Shown: positions 25,229 to 34,752 of the stretch, piece after piece
How the letters are laid out: every line of letters begins with the position of its first letter
Position numbering within the stretch: the first letter of the stretch is position 1
From: Chromatiales bacterium
GTDB taxonomy: Bacteria > Pseudomonadota > Gammaproteobacteria > Steroidobacterales > GCA-2729495
DNA: 64,000 bases
Direction: 5' to 3'
Assembly: GCA_024234935.1 (NCBI GenBank)
Contig: JACKNI010000003.1
Coordinates: 192,475-256,474, forward strand
Position numbers and translations under genes: made by a program
Notes under the pieces: generated by a model
What the model was told of the DNA's origin: nothing
What the model saw: only the letters and a program-made list of their open reading frames with translations
Database searches by the model: none

Positions 25229-27597
25229 GGATGGCTGCCGTTGGCCCCGCGTTCGTTTGCAGTCCCCATGATGAACTTCGGCTTGAAGATCTCGACCCAT
25301 GCGGGCACCAGGAACATCGCGGAACAGGCGTTCAGGACCAGCATGATGATCAGCAGGCGTGCCGAGTCTGCCTGGAAGCGCAGCTCGGAAATGAACACCC
25401 ACATGATGATGCCGCCAATCAGGGTGGTTGCCGTAAAGGCGATCGCGACACCGGTCGTGCTCACTGCGCGTTTTACCGCTTCCTGCAGGTCGGTCGCACC
25501 ATGCATCTCTTCCTTGATGCGGTCCATCATGTAGATGGCATAGTCCACGCCCAGACCGATACCCACCGCGATCATCGGCACGGTGTTCACGTTCAGGCCC
25601 ATGTCGAGCAGACCCATGCAGGCATAGGTCAGGGTCGTGGCAAAGCCCATCGAGACCAGCATCATCACGCCTGAATGTATCGATCCGTAAAACCAGAAGG
25701 TAAACATCAGGATCAGCACCAGCACCGCCGGCACGACAACCAGGTTGGTATCGAAGGCTTCCTCGTTGATCGCCGCTGTCACGCCGACCGGGCCACCGGC
25801 CAGATCGATATGCAGGCCGGGGATCTTGTTGCCGACCTCGTCTCGCCATTGCTTGACCATGTGGATCGCACGACGGATGGTCTCGCCGGTATGGTCCTTG
25901 TAGTAGAAGACCATGTTCGCGAGCTGCTCGTCGGTATCCAGATACTCGAGCAGTGCGCCCGGAACCGGCGCCGACATCATGTACATGAACATCAGGCCGC
26001 CGACATCACTGGCGCGGTTCGGCACCACGGCCCAGCGCGGATCATCGTTGCGCGTCATCTGGTTTACCTGGATCACCAGGTTGTTCAGCCCCTTCGCGCC
26101 ACCCATGGTGGGGTCGAGCAGCATGTAGTTCTGGAAATCCGCCAGCGCCTTGATCACTTCCGGGCGCTTGAGACCACCCTTCTCGTCGGTACGCGCGATG
26201 ATGAACAGCTCTTCCGAACCCGGAAACCGGTCATTGATCGCCTTCGATGACACGTTGAAATCGTGATCGCGATAAAGCAGCGGTGAACCCGGCTCCGGCT
26301 CGCCGATCTGCACCCTGAAACTCAGCGCGGTCGCAACCAGCACGATGCACAGGGTCACCCACAGCACGGCCTTCGCGCGCTCGCGCGTGCCGACGACGAG
26401 CGCCAGCTTGGGGAATACGTCGCGAATGATGGTGCGTTTGATGCTGATGTTTTTCGGCTTGGGCAGGATCGCCAGCAGCATCGGCAGGGTCACGAGCACC
26501 GTCACGACCATGCTCACCGCCCAGAACGAGGCGTAGATCGCCATCTTGTCGTTGATCGGCACCGAACCGAGACCGATCAGGAAAAGTGCGGCGGCATCGG
26601 CCACGATGGCCAGTGCGCCCGGACGGAACAGCGCATTGAAGGTATTGCGGGCGGCCAGCTGCCTGTCATCAGTACGCGCCAGCTCGAGAAAGTAGCGCTC
26701 CACTTTCTGTATGCCATGTGACAGGGCGCGCGCCGAGATCAGGAACGGCACCACCAGCATCAGCGGGTCGAGGTTGTAGCCGAGCACGCCCATGAAGCCG
26801 ACGCCCCAGATGCTGGTCAGCGCCATGCCGAACAGTGGCAGCAGGATGCCGTAGAGCCGCCGTGTGTAGACGATCAGGATCGCCAGCACGATGACCACGG
26901 TATAGAGAAAGATCTGCAGGATCTGCACGCTGTAGGAGTCAACCCAGCCCACCAGCACCGGATTGCCGGTGGCGTAAATGCGCACGCCGGGCGCCGCTTC
27001 CTTGAGACGGATCGCCTGCAGCTCTTCGAAGATCTTGCCGTAGTCGAGCGCGCCCTCGTTGAGGGTGCCCTTGATGATCGCGGCCTTGAGATCGGGTGAG
27101 ACGAGCAGGCCGAATACGCGCGGGCTGGCCACCACATCGCGTTGCATGCCGGCCAGCTCGTCCGGCGAGTAATCGCCATATTGCGGATCGTAGTAGGTCT
27201 TCGAACGGATGTTGCCATCCGGTGTCAGCGAGATCTTGCGTGTATTGCGGTGGGTGAGACTGGTCACCAGGTTGTGATTGATGCTGGTGAGCTTGTCCAT
27301 GCCCTCCGTGATGCGATGAATGCGCGACAGCGTCTCGTTGGTGAATACCGTTCCTTCATCCACTTCCACCGCCATCGTGATGATGTTGGCGCCGCCGAAG
27401 GTATCGCGGATAGAGTTGTGGAGCTTGATGTAGGGATGCTGTTGCGGCAGCAGGTCGGCAAAATCCGACAGCATGCGCACAGTCGGGATATGCCAGGCAA
27501 ACCATGCCGTGATCAGCATGACGATCAGCAGCACCAGCTTGCGGTGATCGAACAGCGCATTGCCGAAGCGCGGGAAAAAGCCCTGGGGTTCGCTCAT
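25225..27597 (-). CDS. MMPL/RND-superfamily transporter
   Basis: About 790 residues from MSEPQGFF; the AGGAG site just upstream supports this start over 27669. Two repeats, each with an N-terminal membrane helix, a large periplasmic loop and a five-helix sterol-sensing-like bundle, give about 12 membrane segments. The motif GIGLGVDYAIYMMDRI near residue 665 is the second-repeat proton-relay region. Relatives move hydrophobic molecules such as hopanoids or other lipids; the substrate here is unknown. It starts 1 base after the stop of the YCF48-like lipoprotein gene. Confidence 0.85.
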   Translation of the reverse strand: MSEPQGFFPRFGNALFDHRKLVLLIVMLITAWFAWHIPTVRMLSDFADLLPQQHPYIKLHNSIRDTFGGANIITMAVEVDEGTVFTNETLSRIHRITEGMDKLTSINHNLVTSLTHRNTRKISLTPDGNIRSKTYYDPQYGDYSPDELAGMQRDVVASPRVFGLLVSPDLKAAIIKGTLNEGALDYGKIFEELQAIRLKEAAPGVRIYATGNPVLVGWVDSYSVQILQIFLYTVVIVLAILIVYTRRLYGILLPLFGMALTSIWGVGFMGVLGYNLDPLMLVVPFLISARALSHGIQKVERYFLELARTDDRQLAARNTFNALFRPGALAIVADAAALFLIGLGSVPINDKMAIYASFWAVSMVVTVLVTLPMLLAILPKPKNISIKRTIIRDVFPKLALVVGTRERAKAVLWVTLCIVLVATALSFRVQIGEPEPGSPLLYRDHDFNVSSKAINDRFPGSEELFIIARTDEKGGLKRPEVIKALADFQNYMLLDPTMGGAKGLNNLVIQVNQMTRNDDPRWAVVPNRASDVGGLMFMYMMSAPVPGALLEYLDTDEQLANMVFYYKDHTGETIRRAIHMVKQWRDEVGNKIPGLHIDLAGGPVGVTAAINEEAFDTNLVVVPAVLVLILMFTFWFYGSIHSGVMMLVSMGFATTLTYACMGLLDMGLNVNTVPMIAVGIGLGVDYAIYMMDRIKEEMHGATDLQEAVKRAVSTTGVAIAFTATTLIGGIIMWVFISELRFQADSARLLIIMLVLNACSAMFLVPAWVEIFKPKFIMGTANERGANGSHP

Positions 27598-27598
27598 C

Positions 27599-28549
27599 TC
27601 AGCTCCTCGGCACTGCATACAGCGCACCGGCGGCTCCGCCGATGAGCAGCCGGTCATTGCCAGCCGCATGAATCACGCGCAGGAACAGCCGCACCGGCTC
27701 GCCATAGTCCACGCGCTGCCAGCTGTCGCCATCGAGCTTCAGCAAGGTCCCTTCACCCCCGGCCGCATAGATGTCGGCACCGATGCCGGCCAGGCTGTAG
27801 ATCGGCACCAGCGTCTGCGTATTCTGCAGCGCCCAGCTCTTGCCGCCATCGGCGGTATGCAGGATCTGGCCTGCGAGGCCGGCAACCCAGCCCGTATCCA
27901 GATCGCGGAAATACGCATCCTGCGGATAGAACTCGCCCGGCAGCGGTTCGCCCGCAGTCCAGGTTTCGCCACCGTCCTCGCTGTGCACGTTGAAGCCGAA
28001 CTCGCCGAAGATCAGGGCGTGCTCCGCATCGATGAACTGGATCGTTGTCAGGATCGTGTCATCACCGATGGAATGGTCTTCCCAGTTTTTTCCCGCATCG
28101 TCGCTGACGATGATGGTGGTGAAGCTGCCGACCACCCACAGGCGGTTCCGCGGATCGCAGGTGATGCCCTGCGGTGACTCCTCGGTCTGAATCGGGTTTG
28201 ATGCCCAGGTCTGCCCGTCATCGGCGGAAACGAGCACCTCGCCTTCAGTTGCGAGTGCCGCGAATTGTCCGTTCGGACAGTCCGCGATACCGATCAACGA
28301 TGGCCAGCCAGGTATTTCCTGCCGGTTCCACGTCGTGCCGGCATCCACGGAGCGCAGCACCAGGCCGTGATTGCCGACCACCACCAGGGCCTTGTCGCTG
28401 GATGCTGCCTGCTGGAAGAGATCACCACGACGAATCGGTGCAGCCTGCGACGCCTGCACACCCTCGAGATTAAGCGGCGACTCGCAGGCCACCAGTACAC
28501 TGGCTGCCGTCACCACGAATGCAGCCAGTCGAACGACCGAATATTTCAA
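27599..28549 (-). CDS. YCF48/BNR-repeat lipoprotein
   Basis: The 316-residue protein has a lipoprotein signal (LVAC at about residue 22) followed by five or more Asp-box-type repeats (SVDAGTTW, SADDGQTW, SDDAGKNW, SEDGGETW, TADGGKSW). These form a seven-bladed propeller like YCF48/HCF136. It is the first gene of a two-gene operon with the MMPL transporter and is divergent from DUF1302-DUF1329. These four families recur together in proteobacteria, so it may be a periplasmic partner of the transporter (inference). Confidence 0.82.
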   Translation of the reverse strand: MKYSVVRLAAFVVTAASVLVACESPLNLEGVQASQAAPIRRGDLFQQAASSDKALVVVGNHGLVLRSVDAGTTWNRQEIPGWPSLIGIADCPNGQFAALATEGEVLVSADDGQTWASNPIQTEESPQGITCDPRNRLWVVGSFTTIIVSDDAGKNWEDHSIGDDTILTTIQFIDAEHALIFGEFGFNVHSEDGGETWTAGEPLPGEFYPQDAYFRDLDTGWVAGLAGQILHTADGGKSWALQNTQTLVPIYSLAGIGADIYAAGGEGTLLKLDGDSWQRVDYGEPVRLFLRVIHAAGNDRLLIGGAAGALYAVPRS

Positions 28550-28840
28550 GCGCCCCCCTTAATACGGTTCCGGTTACCAAACTGATTACCGACGCATAGC
28601 GCAACGCATACTGGAATGATTCTGCTCGATTGGCAGCACCCGGATCATTCATTTTCGGCATCCCTTTATGCGAACCGGACACCGCAACCGGTGAGCCATT
28701 GACGAGCATACGGGAGCGTGGCAGAAGAGATACTTGGGCTGCTGGCGACAAGTGGGGAACATCCGCGATACGCCCGCCAGCCTCAGGTATCTGTTGCAGG
28801 GTTCTTCGGACTTCCGTGAATTTCCAGGGGGGAAATAACC
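28550..28840. other. Divergent intergenic region
   Basis: The 291 bases separate the YCF48-MMPL operon from DUF1302-DUF1329 and must contain both promoters. A good GGGGGG ribosome site lies at about 28827-28832 before the DUF1302 start. I see no convincing palindrome or sigma-54 element. Confidence 0.5.
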
Positions 28841-30883
28841 ATGAGACTCATTCGCATTCCGCGTGCCGCCAGTCGTTGCAGCATCTTGCTAGGTATGGCG
28901 GTCGGCATCGGCCTGAGCACCCCGGCATACGCGGTATGGCATTCGGAGGACGGCTCACTCGAAGTCCGCGGCTTCGTCGACAACATGACGAACGTGCGCG
29001 ACGACGTCGGACTGACCAAGCAGCGGGTACAGGGACAGCTTGAACTCTTCAAGCAGGCCCAGCCACGCGGCATCTTCTCCGACCTGTCGATGGGTGCGAC
29101 TTTCCGGCTCAGCTACGATGCCGTCTACGACATCAACGATGACGAATATGGCAGGGCGGCCGGCGGCCCGCTGACCTACTCTGCGCCGGGGAATCCGGAC
29201 TTTTTCACCTACATCAACGGCGGCAGCGCGCCCTTCACCCCGCCGACAACCCTCGCCTACGCCGGCACCTTCGGGCCGGATGGCACCGGCGCCGATGGCG
29301 CCATTCCGCTGCCTGGTACCGGCGGCACGATCAACTCACCGAGCAATCCAAACGACGGGCTGCGTTTTGCAGCAGGTGACATTTACGCCTATCAGGATGG
29401 CGGCGTGATGCTGGCCACACCGGTACGGCCCTGCGATACGGACAGCCGCGGCTGTGGCCCTCTCAAGGGCTACATGGACAAGGACCGCAACGAACTGCGC
29501 TACAAGGAGCTGAACGACGATCTCGACTTCATCCGCGAACTCTGGGTGGCGGGAAGCATCCCGGTCGGCAGTGGCGACAACGAAATTGCCATCCGTCTCG
29601 GCCGGCAACAGGTCGTGTGGGGACGAACCGACCTGTTCCGCGTGCTGGACATCGTCAACCCGATGGATTTCTCCCGCGAGAACCTCTACGCGGAATTCGA
29701 AGACTCACGCATTCCGCAATGGATGGCGAACGTCGAGTACCGGCTCGGTGCCACCAAGACATTCGACGACCTCAATTTCCAGCTGATCTACAAGCTCGAG
29801 CCCTTCCGCCCGCACGACCTGGGCCAGGGTGGCGAACCCTATGCGATCCTCGGCGCCGGCAACCTGTTCCGCGCCCTGGCGAACTGCTGGGAAAACGGAT
29901 GCACCGTGGGTAATTTCCCGGCCACGGGAGTCACCGTCGATTTCCCCAGCCATGCCATCGGCATCCGCGACGTCAAGAAACCCGACCACAGCGAGTTTGG
30001 CGGACGGATCGAGGGCGTCTACAAGGGCGTCGGCTTCTCGCTGAACGCGATGTACTTCTACTCGCAGTTCCCCTCGCTGCGCGGTGGAATTCCAACCGTC
30101 GATCCGTTCACGACTTCTCTTGTGGAGACCGTGCACCCCTACGACATCGCTTTCGACGTGGAATTCCCGCGCCTGTTCATGATTGGCGGCTCGGCGGACT
30201 GGTACTGGGAAAAAGCCCGGACCTCGTTCCGGGTCGAGACCTCGTACACCACCGGCGAAGAATATGCCGACACCAGCAAGCCCGATCTCTATTCCGATTC
30301 GGATGTCTTTCGTGGCGTCATCGGCTTCGACCGGCCAACCTTCATCCCCTTCCTCAACAAAGACCGGGCCTTCCTGATTTCCGGACAGGTGTTCTACCAG
30401 AGACTGCTGGACTACAAGTCCTACAACGTGAACTCCGCCGGAATACCCACCCAGGGAAAGATCGGCTTCCAGGACTGGGAGGACAACGTCCTGCTGACCC
30501 TGCTGATCCAGGGCAACTACTTCAACGACCGACTGACACCGCAGATCATCACTGCCTACGATACGGAGGCCAAAGCCGGTGTCATCAGCCCCTCGCTCGA
30601 ATACAAGCCCAACAACAGCTGGGTGTTCAAGCTCGCCCTGAACCTCAAGTGGGCGGATGACAACGGAGCCATCGCTGCAGATGACAACCGCTCTGCCAAT
30701 CCGTTCCCGCCGGCCACCTGCGCGCCGCCCATCGCCCTGTCGCCAGACCCGAGTCCCTGCCTGACTGCGTACAGCAGCCTCGGCGTCTCCGGCTTTGAAC
30801 CGCTGGGACGCTTCCGCTCCGGTCCGATCGGCACCGCGATAAACGAAGACGAAATCCAGTTCACCTTACGCTACCAGTTCTGA
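28841..30883 (+). CDS. DUF1302 family outer membrane protein
   Basis: The 680-residue protein has a signal peptide ending near AYA (residue 28), an N-terminal VRGFVDNMTNVRDD segment, and a long aromatic beta-rich body ending LRYQF. A terminal phenylalanine is typical of beta-barrels inserted by BamA. It matches the DUF1302 family, which is regularly paired with DUF1329. Inferred role: outer-membrane component for a hydrophobic substrate handled with the divergent MMPL transporter. The internal LGRQQVVWGRTDLFRVLD segment is the family's most conserved part. Confidence 0.85.
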   Translation: MRLIRIPRAASRCSILLGMAVGIGLSTPAYAVWHSEDGSLEVRGFVDNMTNVRDDVGLTKQRVQGQLELFKQAQPRGIFSDLSMGATFRLSYDAVYDINDDEYGRAAGGPLTYSAPGNPDFFTYINGGSAPFTPPTTLAYAGTFGPDGTGADGAIPLPGTGGTINSPSNPNDGLRFAAGDIYAYQDGGVMLATPVRPCDTDSRGCGPLKGYMDKDRNELRYKELNDDLDFIRELWVAGSIPVGSGDNEIAIRLGRQQVVWGRTDLFRVLDIVNPMDFSRENLYAEFEDSRIPQWMANVEYRLGATKTFDDLNFQLIYKLEPFRPHDLGQGGEPYAILGAGNLFRALANCWENGCTVGNFPATGVTVDFPSHAIGIRDVKKPDHSEFGGRIEGVYKGVGFSLNAMYFYSQFPSLRGGIPTVDPFTTSLVETVHPYDIAFDVEFPRLFMIGGSADWYWEKARTSFRVETSYTTGEEYADTSKPDLYSDSDVFRGVIGFDRPTFIPFLNKDRAFLISGQVFYQRLLDYKSYNVNSAGIPTQGKIGFQDWEDNVLLTLLIQGNYFNDRLTPQIITAYDTEAKAGVISPSLEYKPNNSWVFKLALNLKWADDNGAIAADDNRSANPFPPATCAPPIALSPDPSPCLTAYSSLGVSGFEPLGRFRSGPIGTAINEDEIQFTLRYQF

Positions 30884-30900
30884 TTGCGAGGTTCGTGACA

Positions 30901-32214
30901 ATGAAAAGGCTAGTAATAATTGGCGCCGCTGTGGCCGGCCTGACGGGCATCGCAGCGCATGCAGAAGTGTCTGACGCGGTCATCAAGAACGCGTTTGCAC
31001 CCTACGAGAAAACCGCTCCCACTGCGGCAGGCTATCAACCCGGGATGCGCATCACGGCCAAGAACGTGGATGCGCTTGAAGGCATTCTTGATCCCTTCAC
31101 CTTCCGCTACGTGAAGAAGGGCTGGTTCGAGATCCCGACGACGCCCACCTTCTCCCTGCCGCAGAACCCGAACTACATCGAGGCAACCCGCAAGGGCGCC
31201 GACAAGGTCAAGCTGTCGCCCGAAGGGATGCTCGTGAACTTCGATGCCGGCCGGCCTTTCCCGCAGGAGCCCGATGCCAAGGATCCGCAGGCAGGCCTCA
31301 AGCTGATGTGGAATTTCCAGCGTTCCATCAACGCCGGTGACAGCGAGACCATTCATCCCTTCTGGTGGACCTTCCGCAACGCCAAGACCGGGCAGAGCGA
31401 GCGCCAGCTGCGCTTCGAGTGGCACTTCCTGAACTGGAAACACCGCACGATCTTCGAGCCGAAACCGGATATCACGCCGAATCCCGGACAGATTTTCCGC
31501 TCGATTTCCGCCAACGTGCTTGAGCCTTTCGACCTGGCCAATACCCAGCTGCTGATCTGGCGCTATGAAAACGACCTGCAGCGCGACGACGGCTGGCTGT
31601 ATCTGGGCTTCCAGCGCCGGGTGCGGCGTCTGGCCGTCGGTCAGATCACCGATGCCTTCCTCGGCACCGACGCGATGATCGAGGACTTCGAGGGCTACAA
31701 CGGCCGTCTCGACGACTACAAGTGGACCTACAAGGGTACGCAGAACGTGCTGATGCCTTTCGAGAAGCATAACGAGCTGCCGGAGCTGGACACCGAGCCG
31801 AAGGGCGATGCCGACGGCTTCCGCTTCGTCAAGTTCGGCGGGCAGGGCAACTGCTTCCCGCAGGTGACCTGGCAGCTGCGCAAGTCCTACATCATCGAGG
31901 GCAACCCGAAGGACCCGAACCATCCGCTCAGCAAGCGCGTGATCTACATGGATTCGGAGAGCGCGACACTGCCGATCGTGACGCAGTACGACCGCAAGGG
32001 TCAGCCGTGGAAGTACTTCCCGATCTGCAAGTCCCACTCCGACTTCCACCTGGCCAAGAACAAGGGTGTTGGCGTCGCCGTCGACGACTGCGCGCTGTTC
32101 TTCGACGAGCAGGCCATGCACTGCACCACCCTGCAGTTCAAGTCATACGTGAATCCGCAGGAAAACCCGGCGTCGCTCTTCACCGTGCAGAAGATGCGCT
32201 CGACGGGACGTTAG
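30901..32214 (+). CDS. DUF1329 family periplasmic/outer membrane lipid-binding-like protein
   Basis: About 437 residues starting MKRLVIIGAAVAGLTGIAAHA, a signal peptide. The body matches DUF1329, a LolB/LppX-like half-barrel family usually encoded right after DUF1302. An in-frame GTG at 30895 is less well placed to the GAGG ribosome site. Spacing to the DUF1302 gene is 17 bases. The rho-independent terminator at 32228-32263 closes this operon. No function has been assigned that I can support beyond envelope transport of hydrophobic compounds (inference). Confidence 0.87.
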   Translation: MKRLVIIGAAVAGLTGIAAHAEVSDAVIKNAFAPYEKTAPTAAGYQPGMRITAKNVDALEGILDPFTFRYVKKGWFEIPTTPTFSLPQNPNYIEATRKGADKVKLSPEGMLVNFDAGRPFPQEPDAKDPQAGLKLMWNFQRSINAGDSETIHPFWWTFRNAKTGQSERQLRFEWHFLNWKHRTIFEPKPDITPNPGQIFRSISANVLEPFDLANTQLLIWRYENDLQRDDGWLYLGFQRRVRRLAVGQITDAFLGTDAMIEDFEGYNGRLDDYKWTYKGTQNVLMPFEKHNELPELDTEPKGDADGFRFVKFGGQGNCFPQVTWQLRKSYIIEGNPKDPNHPLSKRVIYMDSESATLPIVTQYDRKGQPWKYFPICKSHSDFHLAKNKGVGVAVDDCALFFDEQAMHCTTLQFKSYVNPQENPASLFTVQKMRSTGR

Positions 32215-32227
32215 ACTTCGCAACGGC

Positions 32228-32263
32228 AAGGGCCCGTGATCATCCGGTCACGGGCCTTTTTTT
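32228..32263 (+). terminator. Rho-independent terminator
   Basis: A perfect 9-bp stem (GGCCCGTGA at 32231-32239, TCACGGGCC at 32248-32256) with an 8-base loop is followed by seven T residues. It lies 14 bases after the DUF1329 stop, and only 17 bases upstream of the next gene. Confidence 0.93.
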
Positions 32264-32279
32264 GTTTGGAGCAGAAGCG

Positions 32280-32921
32280 ATGACTGACAAGCATGTTCAC
32301 GCCAATCCCGTCCGCGGCCGATTCAACTCCTGGCTGCTGGCAAAGTATGAAGACGATTTTCACGAGGAAATGGGTGAACGGAAGCAGCAGCACATTGGCG
32401 CGCTGAACGGTACGGTGGTCGAAATCGGTGCCGGCAACGGCGTGAACTTCCGCTACTACCCGCCCGGCGTGCGGCTGATCGTCTATGAGCCCAACCCATG
32501 GATGCATGAGCGCCTGCGTCAGGCAGCCGGCAAATACGGTCTCGACTGCGAACTCCGCCCCGTCAGCGCGGAACAACTCGATCTGCCCGCACAGTCAGTC
32601 GATGCCGTGGTCTGCACCCTGGTGCTGTGTACTGTTGACGACCCCGGCCAGATCCTCCGCGAAGTACGGCGGGTGCTGAAGCCGGGGGGCAAGTTCTTCT
32701 TCCTGGAACACGTTGCAGCACCACGGGGCAGCGGACTGAGACGGGTACAGGATCTGTTGATGCGTCCCTGGCGCTGGCTCTTCGAAGGTTGTCACACCAA
32801 TCGCGAAACCGCCGCGCTGCTGGAAGCCGCCGGTTTCTCAAGCGTGGAAATTGAGCGCTTCAGGTCAAGAAAGATGCCGCCGGTGATCGTGCCGGTCATC
32901 TCCGGCGTCGCGACCCGGTAG
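32280..32921 (+). CDS. Class I SAM-dependent methyltransferase (METTL7-like)
   Basis: The 213-residue methyltransferase has motif I VVEIGAGNGVNFRYYP (about residues 45-60), a motif II-like acidic loop, and VCTLVLCTVDD / EVRRVLKPGG. The C-terminal FLEHV and WRWLFEGCH segments resemble the METTL7/TMT1 group. The start at 32280 has a GGAG site 8 bases upstream. It follows a strong terminator closely, so the promoter must overlap the hairpin region or read-through occurs. Substrate (lipid, thiol or quinone) cannot be determined. Confidence 0.78.
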   Translation: MTDKHVHANPVRGRFNSWLLAKYEDDFHEEMGERKQQHIGALNGTVVEIGAGNGVNFRYYPPGVRLIVYEPNPWMHERLRQAAGKYGLDCELRPVSAEQLDLPAQSVDAVVCTLVLCTVDDPGQILREVRRVLKPGGKFFFLEHVAAPRGSGLRRVQDLLMRPWRWLFEGCHTNRETAALLEAAGFSSVEIERFRSRKMPPVIVPVISGVATR

Positions 32922-32934
32922 GCGACGCCACCCT

Positions 32935-33852
32935 TCAGCCGGAAAGGCCAGCGCCTTCTTTTCTCAGTTCGCTGATGCGCTGCGGCTGCGAGTAGATCGT
33001 CACCCGCCCGCCGCGCACAAAGCCGGCCAGCGTCACGCCGAAGCGTTCGGCAATCTCGATGGCGAGTGAGGTCGGTGCGGAAACCGCGGCGATGAACTCG
33101 AAGCCGGCCCGGATGGCCTTGGTGATCATCTCGAGACTGAGACGGCTGGACAGCAGCACGCCACAGCCGGACAGATCCGCGCCCTTCAGCAGGCACTTGC
33201 CGATCACCTTGTCGAGTGCATTGTGGCGCCCGAGATCTTCTGCAACGGCGATGATCTGCGCGTTGCGGTCAAAGACGGCCGCGGCATGCGCGCCACCGGT
33301 CTGCGTGAAGACCGTCTGCAACTTGCGCATTGCCGACATCAGCTCGTCGAACTGCGCGCTGCGCAGCCGCGCCGTATCCGGTACGGCCACCAGTCCGGCA
33401 ACCAGATTGTCGACGGCTTCGCGGCCGCCACACACACCGCAGGAACTCCCGATGGTGACGTTCCGGCGTCGCGGATCGACGCTGTCGGGATCGACGAGCT
33501 GCACGCGGACGATGCCGGAATCACTGCTGCAGACTTCCATCCGGCGCAGATCGCCGAGGCTGCGGATCAGGCCTTCGGTAAACAGAAAGCCGGCGGTCAG
33601 GGACAGGACTTCAGGATCATCCGTCGCGGCCAGCACGCCATGATCGCGGCTGAACCCGAGGACCTCGTGCAGCGAGGCGGTCGGCGTCCACATCAGGGTG
33701 AACCAGCCCACACCCTCGACGTCGATCGTCAGCATGGCCTCTTCGACGACCTGGCAGTCCTCGCGCACCGGTGGCTGGCCTGCGCCTGGCAGGAAATACG
33801 CGGGCACCAGCCGGACGCCGTGCTGGACGGGCGGAGCGGGCTTTTGCGTCAT
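32935..33852 (-). CDS. fdhD: Formate dehydrogenase accessory sulfurtransferase FdhD
   Basis: The 305-residue protein has the CxxC pair C138/C141 in GSSCGVCGG and the EDLGRHNALDKVIG signature. FdhD passes sulfur from a cysteine desulfurase to the molybdenum bis-MGD cofactor of formate dehydrogenase-type enzymes. It lies 18 bases downstream of the NrfD-like membrane subunit, in the same minus-strand operon as the DMSO-reductase-family catalytic subunit, its probable client. Confidence 0.93.
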   Translation of the reverse strand: MTQKPAPPVQHGVRLVPAYFLPGAGQPPVREDCQVVEEAMLTIDVEGVGWFTLMWTPTASLHEVLGFSRDHGVLAATDDPEVLSLTAGFLFTEGLIRSLGDLRRMEVCSSDSGIVRVQLVDPDSVDPRRRNVTIGSSCGVCGGREAVDNLVAGLVAVPDTARLRSAQFDELMSAMRKLQTVFTQTGGAHAAAVFDRNAQIIAVAEDLGRHNALDKVIGKCLLKGADLSGCGVLLSSRLSLEMITKAIRAGFEFIAAVSAPTSLAIEIAERFGVTLAGFVRGGRVTIYSQPQRISELRKEGAGLSG

Positions 33853-33870
33853 AAGGTCGCCGGAATCAGC

Positions 33871-34728
33871 TCAGGGACGGAAGCTCATGATCGGCTCGAA
33901 TACCCCGGCCTTGAATATCAGCAGGCGGAACGTGTAGTAGCCGGTCAGCGTACCCGCCGCCGCGATCATGGCCACCAGCGGTACATTGCCGGCGAACCAG
34001 AGCAGCAGGACCGGAAGCAGCACGCCCGCGCCACAGACAAGCAAAAAGAACCACTTTGCATAGAGCGTACGGGTGAGCAGCTCCGCCGACTTGCGCGCAC
34101 CCGGCGAACCATGTCGTGCGGCATGCAGCAGGCTCAGCAGCACTGCAGCGACAACCAGGTGCAGGATCAGGGCCACCGGGGTCAGAAACTGCGCGGACTC
34201 AGGCACGGAAGCGAGCAGCAGCATCACGCCGGCCGTGGCGGAATAGGTAAGGCTCGACACCGGTATGAGGCCGCTGTTCCACAGTGAGATCGCCGTGGAA
34301 TGCGACATCGCAAAGCCCTGATAGGTCATCACCACCAGCGCCGCGGCACCCGCCAGCAGCTTGAGCAGACCGCCGAAGGCGGGGATATATCCCATGACAT
34401 CAAGCAGATGCAGCGCGCCGAAACCGATGAAGCAGACGATGCCGATCAGGCCGCGGCTGATCCACGACCGGTCCGGACGCAGGATGGCCCGCCAGGATTT
34501 TGCCGGGACACCCATATGCGAGAGATGAAAGTAAGTCTTGAGCAGCCCCGTAATCAGCAGGCCCGCCATCATCCCCTGGGCCGATTCCAGCAACAGTGAG
34601 ACAAAAAACAGCCCGGCACCGAGCTCGCCAAAGAAGAACGCACTGGCCATAGGGGTATCCCAGTAGCGCTGCAGGCGGTAACCGAGCTTGAAACTGTCAC
34701 CGACGATGGGCAGATCATTTACAGCCAT
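33871..34728 (-). CDS. NrfD/DmsC/PsrC-type integral membrane subunit
   Basis: The 285-residue protein has eight or so hydrophobic segments and matches the polysulfide reductase NrfD family. Such subunits anchor the molybdenum/iron-sulfur pair and exchange electrons with quinones. It is encoded 24 bases after the four-cluster ferredoxin subunit. FFGELGAGLFFVS and LWNSGLIPVSSL segments correspond to the conserved quinone-side helices. Confidence 0.85.
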   Translation of the reverse strand: MAVNDLPIVGDSFKLGYRLQRYWDTPMASAFFFGELGAGLFFVSLLLESAQGMMAGLLITGLLKTYFHLSHMGVPAKSWRAILRPDRSWISRGLIGIVCFIGFGALHLLDVMGYIPAFGGLLKLLAGAAALVVMTYQGFAMSHSTAISLWNSGLIPVSSLTYSATAGVMLLLASVPESAQFLTPVALILHLVVAAVLLSLLHAARHGSPGARKSAELLTRTLYAKWFFLLVCGAGVLLPVLLLWFAGNVPLVAMIAAAGTLTGYYTFRLLIFKAGVFEPIMSFRP

Positions 34729-34752
34729 GTTGTTTCCCCTCTGCTCCCGTCC

